Shown: piece after piece, positions 44,456-55,550 of the stretch
Layout: each line of letters begins with the position of its first letter
Position numbering within the stretch: the stretch's first letter is position 1
Origin: Hippasteria phrygiana
Lineage: Eukaryota; Echinodermata; Asteroidea; Valvatida; Goniasteridae
Assembly (NCBI GenBank): GCA_037893225.1
Contig: JAZGUH010000552.1
Span: 1 to 64,000, forward strand
Length of the DNA: 64,000 bases
Reading direction: 5' to 3'
Made by a program: the position numbers and the translations under genes
The notes under the pieces: generated by a model
What the model saw: the letters and a program-made list of their open reading frames with translations, nothing else
The model's database searches: none
Told to the model about the DNA's origin: nothing

Positions 44456-44890
44456 CTGTTAGAGGTGTCAGCAATCTCTTGATGTCTGGTACTTTGTTCC
44501 TACGCCTCATCCCAATCAAGAAGGGCACCAGGAAGCTGATCAGCTTGATCATCTCAATCTGCCGTCTGGTTTCCACTTTGTTGCCCAAGTTCCGCTGTAT
44601 TACATCTACATGGGCATGCAGTCGCGTCTGCAGTCGCTCAAAGGTGTCTCGATCAATCCGCTCCTCCCCTAGCCGGACAATGCTGGTGGCCTCATAAGCT
44701 GAATCCACCAGGAAGAGGTTCTGATGTTGCCGAATGCACTGCTGACGCCAGGTTAACTGAATGCTCATGTTGTCTACATACTGCATGAAGAGGTGCTTGT
44801 CAGCATTGGCATCATGTTCACTCATAGGGAAAAGACGCATGTTGTCATAGATACTGGTGAAGTCCGGGTCCTTGGTGATGTCAATCATAC
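44456..44890 (-). CDS. ANKAR: ANKAR-like exon, N-terminal domain
   Basis: A 435-nt exon after a good acceptor (TTCTTTATCTGTCTACAG) that begins with two bases of a split codon, so it is not the first exon. The protein reads MIDITKDPDFTSIYDNMRLF, FMQYVDNMSIQLTWRQQCIR, YEATSIVRLGEERIDRDTFE and MIKLISFLVPFLIGMRRRNK, ending RLLTPLTG. It looks largely alpha-helical. The donor CAG|GTGCCT is weak, so the 3' boundary is less sure than the others. It joins in phase to the exon at 23609. Its place in an ANKAR-like protein rests on that phase match and strand. Confidence 0.65.
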
Positions 44891-45570
44891 CTGTAGACAG
44901 ATAAAGAATGAAAGGAACGAAGCAAGGAACAACAATGAAATAATATTGATAGGGCAGTTCATTTTCGAATAATTTAGTATTCGATTAATTTAGTATTCGA
45001 TTATTCAAAACTGGGTTTGACCGAATATTCGATACTCGCCAATCAAGTTTTTGCCGTGCCGGTAAAAAGTTGCACGCGAAGCACGCCAGTGTTTTACGTT
45101 CGCCGATCGATATTGTGGACTGCCCGATTGACATTTTTATTAAATGCGCCTGTTGTATCTGGATTATTACGGGTACATGTACATGTACATATAACGATCT
45201 GATAACAAGAAACCAAAAGCCTGCTTTTTTGCAGTAATTATTTTATATTTGTCAAGGGTTTTACGGACGGGAACAATAAACCTCAGTCCAAAAAAAGTTA
45301 ACGTAAAAAAAAAAAATGAGGCATTTTACACTTCTAAGCGACGTATGCTTTCTATTAAAATAGCGCCAAGTGCTTTTGATTGGTCGAAACTATTTTGCCT
45401 AGTCATGCTAAACCAATCACATCACTCAGTGTTGAGTTTGGCTGGATTGTCTGGGGTGGTATTGTGTCTCTGCTCGCTCCCATCCCGGCCGCGAATTATT
45501 TTTTTCCCAAACGTTATGGATGCATAGGGCTGGATATATAATGCCATAAATTCTCATTGTCTACCGAGCA

Positions 45571-45650
45571 TTCCGATGGCTCAGTGGATACGGTGTTCGA
45601 CTGTGGGGTGGGTAGGAGATTGTGGGTTCGAGAACACGACGTTACAACAT
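45571..45650 (+). repeat. tRNA-like SINE head
   Basis: TGGCTCAGTGGATACGG (A-box-like) and GGTTCGAGAAC (B-box-like) are spaced about 35 bases apart. The tail (45655-45810) repeats a GGA.AATTTTTTTAA.GGGAA.TA.AGTC.GAAAT block twice. It is SINE-like, not a tRNA gene. Confidence 0.6.
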
Positions 45651-45814
45651 TATTTTTTTTCTTTAAATTTCCAGCTTTGGAGGATTTTTTTAAGGGAAAT
45701 ATAGTCTGAAATGTCATTACGTTCGAATTCATTTTTTTGTCTTATTCGTGGCTCCGGAGAATTTTTTTAAAAGGGAAGTAAAGTCCGAAATCTCATAGCG
45801 TTAACCCAATTCGG

Positions 45815-46985
45815 ATGTTGCTTGGGAGAAAAAAAATTCCCCTCCTGGCCCGAGTTGCCTTTTCCTGATCCTACAGGCACTTAAATGAGCTGGCTTAGAC
45901 TCCGGGTTAGTTCCGTTTTGATGCAAAATGCACAATTCAGAGCTGCCAACCAGTACAGATTTTCTGTATTTCGTACTGAAATTCATGAGAAATAAGGAAT
46001 ACGGAAGTACGGATTTGGGTTTAAAAACACAGATTTTGTGAAATCCGACTATAATAATTAGGCGAGTTTTTCGCTGTTTTCCGTGCTTTTCGTTTCCCCG
46101 GTATGTTTTTTGTAAGACTCCACGTTTTTTGTTTGTCCGCACATGTACATTTTGTTCCAAATTCCTTGGTTCGCACTGGCGAAAGCAGGATTAATTCACA
46201 ACCCCGTTTTTCATGCAAGAACAAAAACATTATTCAAGATAAACGCAAAATTAGGCAGAAATTAATGTACATTTGTATGTGAACAATTCCTTCATGCTTT
46301 GAGTGACTATACCCTGTGCCAAGAACACAGAAACACAACCTTTCTTCCCATATATTGCACGAAAATTTCCAAACTAAATTCTCTAAATTAAAGGTTGAGC
46401 CAAGTGTTTACAATTCTGAACAGAAATTGATGGTTATTTTTCAAGATTTGCTGTTTCTGACCGATTTTGGTGGGGGGTATTAAAGTAAAATCTTTCCCTG
46501 AGGAAACCTGCAGGAGCTATGATACATTCTGTCACAGATTTTGTGTTTTGAAGTTTTAATTTTCCTGTCACTCTTCATGTCGTCAATTGCAAGGCCAAAG
46601 TCCACGTTTGAGATTTCTCTTCTGACATGCATGCATCGTCTAGTCGCTCTTAGTGACTTTGTAGTCTCCTACATAAAACAGTTGTGAATTTACGTAAACA
46701 ATGGCGCAGTGCTATGGAGACTATTCAAGTCTATGGCTCTGAGACGTCACATGCACATTGTGAGCTATGCCAGACTAGTCACCTTTTAGCCTCTTTCCGT
46801 TAGAAGAAATCAATTTTTTTCCTAATGTTTCCGAGTCAGCGTGTAGTGCTCATTAACAAACAAGATTCACAAAAAAGAACCGCACCCCCATGCTATCTCT
46901 GATATTTATTTGTATTGAACAAATCAAAAAGAAATCATCCTCCTTCCGTAACGAAGAAAGATCTTTTTGCGACTCGGCCTAATCA
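45815..46985. other. non-coding stretch, no gene seen
   Basis: AT-rich DNA upstream (on the gene's strand) of the 44890 exon, with no recognisable domain or repeat. Confidence 0.4.
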
Positions 46986-46989
46986 CGTG

Positions 46990-47225
46990 AATAGTCACGT
47001 GCATCTTGCACGAAAATTTTGGTCTTGCCCGATTTGTTTGGTCTTGCATGAACTGAAAATATTAGTCTTGCAGGAAAATTTTGGTATTGCACTATAATTT
47101 TGTTCTTGCATGGCTTGCACAAAAAAATTGGTCTTGCATGATAATTTTGGTCTTGCTTGAAAATTTAGGTCTTGCACACAAAAATTAGTCTTGCATAATA
47201 ATTTTGGTCTTGCATGGACATTTTA
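46990..47225 (+). repeat. minisatellite, GGTCTTGCATGAAAATTTT unit
   Basis: About ten degenerate units of 22-27 bases, each with TCTTGCA and AAAATTTTGG or AATTTTGGT, follow one another. Open frames here only reflect the repeat. Confidence 0.75.
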
Positions 47226-47919
47226 GGTCAGTATACATTGTAGGTGTCTTATTCTATATACAATGTATTTCTATTTTATTTTATGCATTTCTACATATTT
47301 TAATATACATGTACTCGCAATGTTTCTTTCATAAATAAATTGACATGGCAAATTGTGTATTCCATCATGCCAAGCAATATTATAGATATTTATCACTGTA
47401 GCATATTAACTTTTTTGTAAATACAAATGTACAGTACGACGAGCTTGAAACCAAATTTACTGTTGATATTTAGAGACATATTATTTCAGTTTTACTGTTT
47501 GTGTTGCCAAATCAGCTCAGGAATCGTGTGTAACTTTTGCTCAGGAAGGTTCTGCATTCAACTTCAGCTCAGGTATTCGATCTGTACCCTTTACAAACTG
47601 ATCAATTTTTAAAAGCATGTTCAAACTCTTGCCATGTTATAATTGAAAAAAACAACAAAGTAATTAATAGTTTGGCATTAATGCAACAATTTAAGCCTGT
47701 CCTTTTTTATTGTTACTTCTGAATAAATTCATTATGTATCACTTTCGAGTTTGAAATGCTTTTCTTTACAGCTTTGTATTACTTTCAACAACATTGGGCT
47801 TAGCTACATGTATCTATAGGTCTATACATTCATTTAAATGAAATGTATAGAAAGAGCAAGGTGCATATATGAATTATCTGAATGCAAGTTCAACATTTAA
47901 AAATAAAGCAAAATATATT

Positions 47920-48200
47920 TCCGCACCATTGGGTGCCGCACCAAAACAGCACCACTCGTGTGTGGTGCGCTTTTGGTGCCAATTTAAATAATTGGAATGC
48001 ACCACAAGTACACCCCATCAGCAAAATGATACAGTTTTGGTGTAAGTACTGCAGAAATCTGGCCTGTGCACCAAATTTGCACCATTGGGTGCCGCACCAA
48101 TACAGCACCACTCATGTGTGGTGCGCTTTTGGTGCTAATTTAAATAATTGGAATGCACCAAAACTGCACCCCATGTACAGTTTACAGGTTGAAATTTTTA
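47920..48200 (+). repeat. tandem duplication, about 140-bp unit
   Basis: The blocks GCACCATTGGGTGCCGCACC, CAGCACCACTC, TGTGGTGCGCTTTTGGTGC and TAATTGGAATGCACCA occur twice (about 47931 and 48078), followed by further GCACCA words. TTGGTGC and GCACCAA are complementary, so the region can form many small hairpins. Confidence 0.7.
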
Positions 48201-48329
48201 CAGGGTGCACCAAAACAGCACCATTCACAAAGGTGGTGTCAATTTGGTGTACACCAGCATTTTAGAAAACACCTACACTAAAACTACACCATATGTACAC
48301 CATATCTGCACTCCTATTGGGTGAGGGCT

Positions 48330-49010
48330 GGAGGAAGACTGGGAAGGTGGAGGAAGACTGGGAAGGTGTAAGAACTGCCTTCCCCGGTCTGCCTCTACTG
48401 ATCATGTACATGAAGGTAGCAAGAGGTGAAAGTCGAGGGAGACTTCCAGCATGCTGCCTGCGAAATCTCTGAGATAGGGTCTCCCCCAAAAAACACCCAT
48501 GACGTTGCCACGATGCGAACATCATGTGCCCGGACGAGTCCTTGGACAGAAGCATTATCCCCTTGGGATGGCCAGGCCGGATTTGCGAACTTGATAGCCG
48601 CAAACTATCCTGCGCTCAATGGTGTTCCTTGTGGCCTGCCCATGTGGGGGTGCCACAGTAATAACTGAGTGCATGTCCCCCCACATCGGTATAGTGCATG
48701 CCAGATACCACTTAAGGGCTCGCACCAGGCACCATAGTATGTCCGAGGAAACTGAGGAGATCGATCCAACTTCTGGAACAGAATTATCAGGGGGAGGGGT
48801 GAAAACCCTAAGTCTGATTTTTCGTCAAGAAGGTAGTCTTAGGGATCAGGCGGACCCCGTCTGGTTCCCAGCACATGTGACCCGTCTGGCCATGGCTGCC
48901 GCGAGTAGAAAGGCCAGCTTAACAGACAAACAAAGGAGAGACGCCTGACTCGACGGCTCATATGGCACGCCAGTCAGGACGTCGAGAACTTGACCCAGAT
49001 TCAAGGATGG
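48330..49010 (-). pseudogene. DIRS tyrosine recombinase fragment
   Basis: The minus strand carries CLSVKLAFLLAAAMARRVT, CLVRALKWYLA and near the end VRAHDVRIVATSWVFF, then AACWKSPSTFTSCYL. HDVR and the Tyr in SCYL correspond to the catalytic HxxR and nucleophile of tyrosine recombinases, which integrate the circular DNA of DIRS elements. At least one stop and several frame changes are present. It is homologous to 60750-61440. Confidence 0.78.
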
Positions 49011-49359
49011 GATTAGCTTACGGATTTGCGGCTGCAGTACAGATGTCCTAATTACTCGGAGATGTGCACAGTGCCACTTGGATCTGCCACTGCTATTATT
49101 TCCAATGTGTCAGATTAATGGTAAATCTTCAAACTCATTAGTCACTGGACTACAGTGTGATTAGTCAGTTCAATTACAAATTGCGAAAGTCGCTTGACTA
49201 AGAGATTAGTCGTATCAGACATTATCCTATCCTTGTCATATGACTATTTTGTCTAGTCCAGTTGGTCATCAATACACTGTGACTAATTTAGGTAAGTCGT
49301 ACGAGACATGCTCTGAACAATTTGTTTTAAGTCAAAATGACGAATTGAATTTTAGAGTG

Positions 49360-49500
49360 TACTCAGTTTTGGTCCTGGTTTTAACCAAGGAAATTTCCCA
49401 ATGGATTAACCCGAGTATGGCGATGTACACCTACCAGATCAAGACTCATTTCCAGCTTGGGTATACCCCTAGCCTGTGCTGCTGCAATTGTCAATTGCAA
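49360..49500 (+). repeat. dispersed repeat (partner at 41690)
   Basis: Inverted relative to 41690-41865; shared blocks are listed there. No stable coding frame is conserved between the copies. Confidence 0.55.
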
Positions 49501-49504
49501 CCAC

Positions 49505-50635
49505 TTTTTCAAGAAGTACATTTTCTGGGGGGTGTTTTTTCATGAAACCCGTATAAGAGAGTTTTAGAAGACACTACTGTTTATACCAAACTGTGGTGTA
49601 CACCACATCACCACGGTGTGTCAGGGAGGTGAGACAGTGAGGATGACCAACCTGTTTGACCACCCTGTTTGAAAAAAAATTGCAATTTTGCCAAATTTGT
49701 TGTACAAATATACACTGTGATGAAAAATAGTTACTGTTATGGCAAACGTAAGCCAACATTGTTCACAATACAATTTAGTTATGAAAAAATGATGAAATCG
49801 GTCTTGTTTCCTTCTGCAGAGCTGTGTACTCTATGTGTTTTTTTTAGTTTACGTGGTGTCTGCAATCATCTTTGCCACCATGCGAAATCGAAAAATCCAC
49901 ACGACATGCCATCCAAAACGCATAATGACAACATTATTAATGTTTTCCCCGCTACGATGACTTCAACACCGGCCAACTACAGTTATAGTCGTCTTTGAAT
50001 TTCGGCAGTCATTTTTGTTTTTTTCTTCGGCACGTGTCTAAAGCTCTTGCCTCTGGCTTGGAGAAGTTCGTTTACTAGGACATGTCCAACACTCGTCGTT
50101 GTATGCCATTCTGCTTTTAACTTTAGCGGTACTATTTCATGTCAAATTCAACACGTGCTTTATGAACTGATTTGTTCCTTGTGGCATTGCGTGCTGGTTA
50201 TACTTGATTACAAGTTGTGCATCATGTGTCATGTTTTTTATCTGTACGGTACAGAGTACCAGCTAGAGTGTGAAAGCATACAGTGCGGTACCGTGAGACA
50301 ACAGGCGTGATATGCGGTAGCTAGCTGTCCCGCGCTGGCACGGTGCTCGACAGGTGTACAAAACCCAGCCAATTACGGACTTGAATTCAAGTCTGCTGCA
50401 ACCTCGTCCTCATGGTCTACCTTATTACAAAAGTAGGGATTGGAAAATTGGGCGACCCGTTGAATAGCACGGTTCCAGGTTGGGGAAATGGGAATTTACG
50501 GATATGTATACATATATGTACAGACGTACACAAAACCAACGATCGTACCTAGCTGAAAACTAGAACGGCACCAGTGGTATAGCTCTGGTGCTAATTCATT
50601 TTTTTTAAATCCACCAGAAGTTCATCAGAGTAGGT
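49505..50635. other. non-coding stretch, no gene seen
   Basis: No domain recognised. A small perfect palindrome TGTGGTGTACACCACA lies at about 49591-49606. Confidence 0.4.
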
Positions 50636-50639
50636 GGGG

Positions 50640-51306
50640 GTAAGCAGCAATGCGCTAACTCTCTTGCTGATTCCATTTCAACTCAGAGGCTTGGTTTTCA
50701 GGACTTCTGGTGGATTGCCAACAGTACTCAATTGCAACAAGTCTTCCATTACTCTTCTTTTTCATGGACCTGAAGGTCTTACTTCACCATTGGAAAAGGC
50801 AAACCTTTTGCTGATAACTTTGTTTCAAACTCTACTTTCAAGGATGAGGGGCATTCCATCTCAACTTTTCCTTTTCATAAAGGTAAAGAGGCTCCTGTCC
50901 CTCTTTTCAACCCTAAGAAGGTTGCCAGAATAATTCAGTGTCTGGATTCCTCCACAGCCACTGGCCCTGATGGAATTCCTGTAATTGTTCTGAAAATGTA
51001 TTCACCTATACTTTCAGCTATTCTTGCTAATCTGTGTAATATGTGCCATTGGTTGATTCAGTTTTGCTTCATCTTGGAAAGTGGCATCTGTAGTCCCTGT
51101 TTTCAAGGGATCTGGTGAGCGTTCCAAGACTACTAATGACTGACCTATAAGTCTAAAATAAGATCTTTCAATGCTTTATTAACCAATAGCTTCTCAGTCA
51201 TGTTGAGGACAATGACCCTCTTACTGACTGCCAGCTTTCGCAATTCCCACTCCACTGGTGATCTATTGTCCCATATCACTGATATTAATAGGGCATTTGG
51301 GGCAAG
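50640..51306 (+). pseudogene. LINE RT, N-terminal half
   Basis: The plus strand reads LFADNFVSNSTFKDEGHSIS, VARIIQCLDSSTATGPDGIP and VIVLKMYSPILSAILANLCN, then in a shifted frame HVEDNDPLTDCQLSQF and STGDLLSHITDINRA. These are RT blocks of a CR1/Rex1-type LINE. It breaks off at the hAT-type MITE and antisense LINE end; its catalytic block reappears at 52118. Confidence 0.78.
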
Positions 51307-51314
51307 GTTCATGT

Positions 51315-51553
51315 CAGGGCTGCAGTCGAGTCCATCACGAGTCCATCACAAGTCCATCACAAGTCCCTGCAAGTCCATCACAAACCCTCCAGTCCTAATT
51401 CCAATCACAAGCTACATGTATTCAAATGAGCTTTGACAAAGGCATTCCTTTGTCATTTTGTATTAATTGTGACTGGCTTAGTAAGAAAGGACTTGTGACT
51501 GGACTTGCGAAAGTACTTGTGAAAGGACTTGCAGGGACTCGACTGCAGCCCTG
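51315..51553. mobile_element. hAT-type MITE with 8-bp target duplication
   Basis: The ends CAGGGCTGCAGTCGAGTCC and the reverse complement at 51535-51553 match. Flanks are GTTCATGT (51307-51314) and GTTCCTGT (51554-51561), a 7-of-8 match. The 5'-CAGGG end and 8-bp duplication are typical of hAT elements. The stems carry repeated AGTCCATCAC and ACTTGTGAC words. Confidence 0.75.
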
Positions 51554-51559
51554 GTTCCT

Positions 51560-52115
51560 GTAGTGGCAATTTTTTATGCAAGTTCACCCCAAACAAGGCT
51601 AAGAGCCACTCGAGGGATGGAGCTACAAAGGGGGAAAAAATAATCAAAGATTCAAGAGGTAGGAATTGATATTCCTCTTGAAGCAAGAGATCATAAGATG
51701 AAGGAAAACATGCACCAGCCATAAAGTTCCACAGAGATACAGAACAAGGGAAAAAGCTATTGGCATAGCTTTTCGTTCTACATCTAGGTACAGCTAGAGT
51801 ATATTTGTGGGAACAGGCAGAGAGCCGAGTTTCATGCTCAAACACCCTAATTGGAGGAACCAAGCTGGACAAGCCGGTGGAACATTTCCCATGAAAAAAC
51901 CTATAGAACCCAAGAGTAGCAACAGATCTCTTGTGAGAAAGTGATTGTAAGAATGAGCCCAACATATCCAAGGATTTTGACAAGGTCTGGCATAATAAGG
52001 GCCATAACAAGCTTCAGTCATACAGTGTGTCTGGTAGAATGCTGTCTGTAATCGCCACTTCCTTTCCCACTGAAAGTTTAAGGTGTTCCTTGAAGGCAAT
52101 CATCTTTTGCTTATT
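51560..52115 (-). pseudogene. LINE 3' end (RT C-terminus and 3' UTR), copy B
   Basis: The minus strand reads LSKSLDMLGSFLQSLSHKRS, GLSSLVPPIRVFEHETR, YTLAVPRCRTKSYANSFFPC and SVSLWNFMAGACFPSSYDLL: the C-terminal block of a LINE ORF2, open for about 140 codons. It matches 29020-29560. It lies antisense between the two halves of a plus-strand LINE. Confidence 0.78.
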
Positions 52116-52117
52116 CT

Positions 52118-52320
52118 GTAAATACTTGTATCCCGTAGGACTCTGTTCTTGGTCCAACTCTCTTTCTGGTTTGTATCAATGATTTGTCTCAGCTCACTGT
52201 GTATGCTGATGACTCTGCACTACTGTGTTTCTCCCAATTCTTCTTATAACACTTCTCGCAACAAAGTAGGTGCTTCACTCAACAATGATCTCGGGAGTGT
52301 GTTGACCTAGAGGACGGACT
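52118..52320 (+). pseudogene. LINE RT catalytic block
   Basis: The frame reads IP, a stop, DSVLGPTLFLVCINDLSQLT and VYADDSALLCFS, then SLNNDLGSVLT in a shifted frame. YADD is the RT active site. It is the continuation of the fragment ending at 51306. Confidence 0.78.
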
Positions 52321-52707
52321 GGCTTAGGGTTGCAAAGGAGTGGAAAGTTTCCGGGAATTTTTGAAAGCTTCCTGGAAAGTTTCCGGGAATTTTGAAGAAC
52401 CAGGGAATTTTGAGAATTTTCAATTATTGGCATTTGTTATGTTTAAACATTGTGTTTTTGTATAGTTATTCATCAAGAAAGCTAATTAGGACAATCTTTA
52501 ATCTTTTCCCCAATAATGTAAGTGATGTTTACAATTGGATAAGTGCTATCAATTATTACGAATAGGGCTTGTTTCTATGTTCCTATCACAGAGATTTTTT
52601 CAGTATTGAAAAAGAATTACAAGATTATTCATAATGGGGGAATTTCCCTAATCTAGCATCTTAATAATGTTCCATATTTTGGAAATACCCATAACTCTGT
52701 AACCTTA

Positions 52708-53776
52708 AAGGGGCTGTGTCGTCACGATCATAGCAGACTTGAGGCTGTACACTAAATCCCGAACTGAGATGAACGCAGATGCCACGGGCGCGAGCGCCAA
52801 ATCAGATTACAATTGCAATGACTGCTGCATGCATGATCCTGTAGTTATGATACATACTGCATGTACAAGTATTCTGTATGTGTTTGTGCCACCAAAAATA
52901 TACGATAGGCCTATGTACAGTCGAACATAGTCCGTGCCACCCACCCGCCGGGCAAACGCCAAAATGTACCGTGACAGAACCAAACGAAAATAAGTAAATA
53001 AGTAAATCTGTATTTATAATTGAAAATAAATAATGTACCAGCCCCTTCCTATACAATAATAAAGTTGAAGGCCTATGTATCAAAATAAATTTTGACTAAA
53101 ATCGGCTGTGCGTGCAATGATGAGCAAATCAAAGTAAAACAGCTACAATGTATACTGATGGTGATATTGAGTCCACGACCTTGTGTTACATTTGACGGCA
53201 GGACTTTATGGAAGGTTACATCATAAGAGTTATTTCAACACTATCAAATAATAAACACAATAATAACAGTTATTACCAATAATATACGCCAATGAAATGA
53301 GATTTCACCAGTGGCGAGCAAATCTGTGTCGAAAAGTGGGGATGATTATTGAATTTGTCAACGAAGTACTGCATCTCGAACTGTTCTGAACAGGGGATAC
53401 CCCCGCCCCAAACACCGTTTGAAATTTGAAACATCACTTTGTGTACAATTTCCCCCTTTTTTAATTTGTTTACGAAACAAAAAAGAAATACAAATCGGCG
53501 GGCCCCTGAACTCCTTCCCCGTGTTTACGTCACTGGTGCACAGACTGTAGGCCTATCGTATATTTTTAGTGGCACAAACACATACAGAATACTTGTACAT
53601 ACAGTATGGTTCATAACTACAGGATCATGCATGCAGCAGTCATTGCAATTGTAATCTGATCTGGCACGCGCGCCCTGTAGGTCAGCGCGCGCGCGGTCGT
53701 GGCATCTGCGTTCATCTCAGTTCGGGATTCAGTGTACAGCCTCAAGTCTGCTATGATCGTGACGACACAGCCCCTT
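52708..53776. mobile_element. non-autonomous transposon with about 215-bp inverted repeats
   Basis: The left arm AAGGGGCTGTGTCGTCACGA (52708-52922) is the reverse complement of the right arm ending GACGACACAGCCCCTT (53542-53776). The right arm has an extra GC-rich stretch of about 25 bases (GCGCGCGC, near 53670-53695). The interior has no transposase. No target-site duplication is visible. Superfamily unassigned. Confidence 0.8.
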
Positions 53777-55043
53777 CAACATCCCCCACGTGGAAGGTAT
53801 TCGTGCTTGTTCCTCGGCCCTGGCTAAGGCAGGACACACAACCCCACCCATCAGTGATATTGGCACCCTCATGAGACTTGTACTAACCAAGAACAATTTT
53901 TCCTTCCTAGGTAAACACTATCTACAGGTACACGGTACAGCCATGGGCACTCGCATGGCCCCCTCCTTTGCATGCCTCTTCATGGGCGACCTCGAAGAGC
54001 GCATGCTTCCCTCAGCACTACGTCGCCCCTGGGTATGGTGGAGATATATTGATGATGTATTTTTCATCTGGACCAGTGATCAGGACAGTCTGGAGACTTT
54101 CATTAATCACATTAATTCCTTCCACAGGACCATTAAGTTTACATCAGAGTATTCAGTGCATCAGACCAACTTCCTGGATGTCACCATCCGCAAGGAAGAC
54201 AACTCGGTAACCACTGATCTGTATTCTAAACCCACAGACACCCACCAGTACCTCCACTCCTCCAGCTGTCACGCCAGGCATTGCAAGACAGGCATAGCAT
54301 TCAGCCAGGCACTTAGACTCAGAAGGATTTGTTCTAATAATTCTGACTTTTCCCATCAGGTACACGTACTGAAGAATAACTTGGTTGCCAGGGGCCACAG
54401 CTCCTGCCAAGTTCAACGTGCTATTGCCAGAGCCAAATCTATCACCAGAGATTTGGCTCTCAAGGAAAAGACGCCAAGCACTAATGCTGACCCCAAGATT
54501 CCCTTGGTCACCACCTTTCATCCTAGTCTCCCTCCCCTTCGTAAAATAACTAATGACAACCATCATATCCTCCACACTCCAGATCGCCTTGCCCGTGCCG
54601 CCCCTGACAACCCAGTATTGGCTTATAGGCACCCCCACAATCTACAAGACCTGATTGTTCGAGCCAAGGTCCCCACCTTGGCTGCATCCCCTCCCATAAC
54701 AGCATGGTACTTTTAAGTGCGATTCCAGGTGTGTTGTTTGCAGACTCACATGCAGGAGTCTGACTCCTTTTCTGGCCATTCATCTGGCACTACTCACAGA
54801 ACCAATGGCAACATTACTTGCAACACCTCTAATGTCATATATCTCATTTCTTGCAGGGTTTGTGGTATCCAGTATGTCAGGGAGACCAAGAACATGCTCA
54901 AAAAGCGTTTCTATGGCCATCGATCGACTGTGAACACCAAGAAAATGGACACCCCTGTTGGTCATCACTTCAACTTGCCTAACCATTCCATTTATGATAT
55001 GATTCTACAGGGCATAGAATCACTTGGCCGCCGCAAGGACTGA
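53777..55043 (+). pseudogene. Penelope-like element: RT palm to GIY-YIG
   Basis: Right at the edge of the 52708 transposon the frame begins NIPHVEGIRACSSALAKAGH, RT motif 'SLYTNIPH' onward. It continues HGTAMGTRMAPSFACLFMGD, catalytic WWRYIDDVFFIWT, TNFLDVTIRKEDNS, YSKPTDTHQYLHSSSCHARH and LRLRRICSNNSDFSH without a break for about 300 codons to a stop at 54714. A second frame from 54717 holds SNVIYLISCRVCGIQYVRET and KKRFYGHRSTVNTKKMDTPV with GHHFNLPNHS, the nuclease core (YVRE in place of YVGE), ending at 55043. The RT active site is intact, but the 5' half is missing and the core Gly is changed. Confidence 0.88.
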
Positions 55044-55517
55044 GTTCGCCTTAGCAGAGAGAAAGTGTGGATGAAACGTCTTCGGACTATTTAACCGCAT
55101 GGTCTCAACATCCAGGAAGGGAATGATTAACTCTTAATTTGTCCCCATTGTCATTTGTTTACAGATTATCCTCCTGGCAAACCCTTTTGGGGTCTCTTGC
55201 CCACTTGGCCACATGGGGTTGTCTTTCCATTTCATGTTTATCCTTGCCACATTACCACCTTCCATTTAACCCCCCCCCCCTTTCACCACACTCCTTTGTC
55301 CCCTTTCCCCAGTTTTTTCCTTCATCTTAATCCCTCCACTCCTTCATCCTTACCCTAACCACACTTCTTTGTTCTTTTCTTCCTGGCTGTCCTTTTCCCC
55401 TCCCTTTGATGTTTACCCACTGCCATGCTCCTTTGCATCCCTCTTTTGTGTTTCTCCACCCACCCCCTCATGCATGTGTGTTCCCTACATGTTTGTTTCT
55501 TGTACTCTGTCATTTGC

Positions 55518-55550
55518 CTTTGAGAAAGAACTTGCTTAAGTTTGAAACAT
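55518..55550 (+). other. PLE 3' hairpin motif
   Basis: CTTTGAGAAAG, hairpin AACTT-GCTT-AAGTT, then TGAAACAT, followed by CAGGCC. Looser than the other three copies but with the same order. It probably marks the end of the PLE 3' UTR. Confidence 0.45.

Larger units (their letters stand above)
4649..44890 (-). other. ANKAR: ANKAR-like gene (span of seven recognised exons)
   Basis: Seven minus-strand exons share one reading frame across their splice junctions: 44890-44456, 23609-23333, 21259-21076, 17007-16785, 11256-11055, 8094-7892 and 4753-4649. Together they encode about 540 residues: an N-terminal alpha-helical domain, a conserved linker, about five ankyrin repeats and the start of an armadillo-like region. 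Ankyrin repeats followed by armadillo repeats is the architecture of ANKAR, a poorly characterised conserved animal protein probably acting as a protein-interaction scaffold. Earlier exons (the first seen exon begins mid-codon) and the remaining armadillo exons lie outside the window. Extra exons inside the 20.8 kb intron cannot be excluded. The name is my inference from architecture; the exon chain itself is well supported. Confidence 0.75.

Noticed and set aside
47882..48265. 127-codon plus-strand frame with repeated HWVPHQ..TT.VWCAFGANLNNWNAP
   Set aside because: Translation of a tandemly duplicated non-coding unit rich in GCACCA; no gene evidence.
54153..54638. 161-codon minus-strand frame
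   Set aside because: Antisense shadow of the PLE reverse transcriptase ORF on the plus strand.
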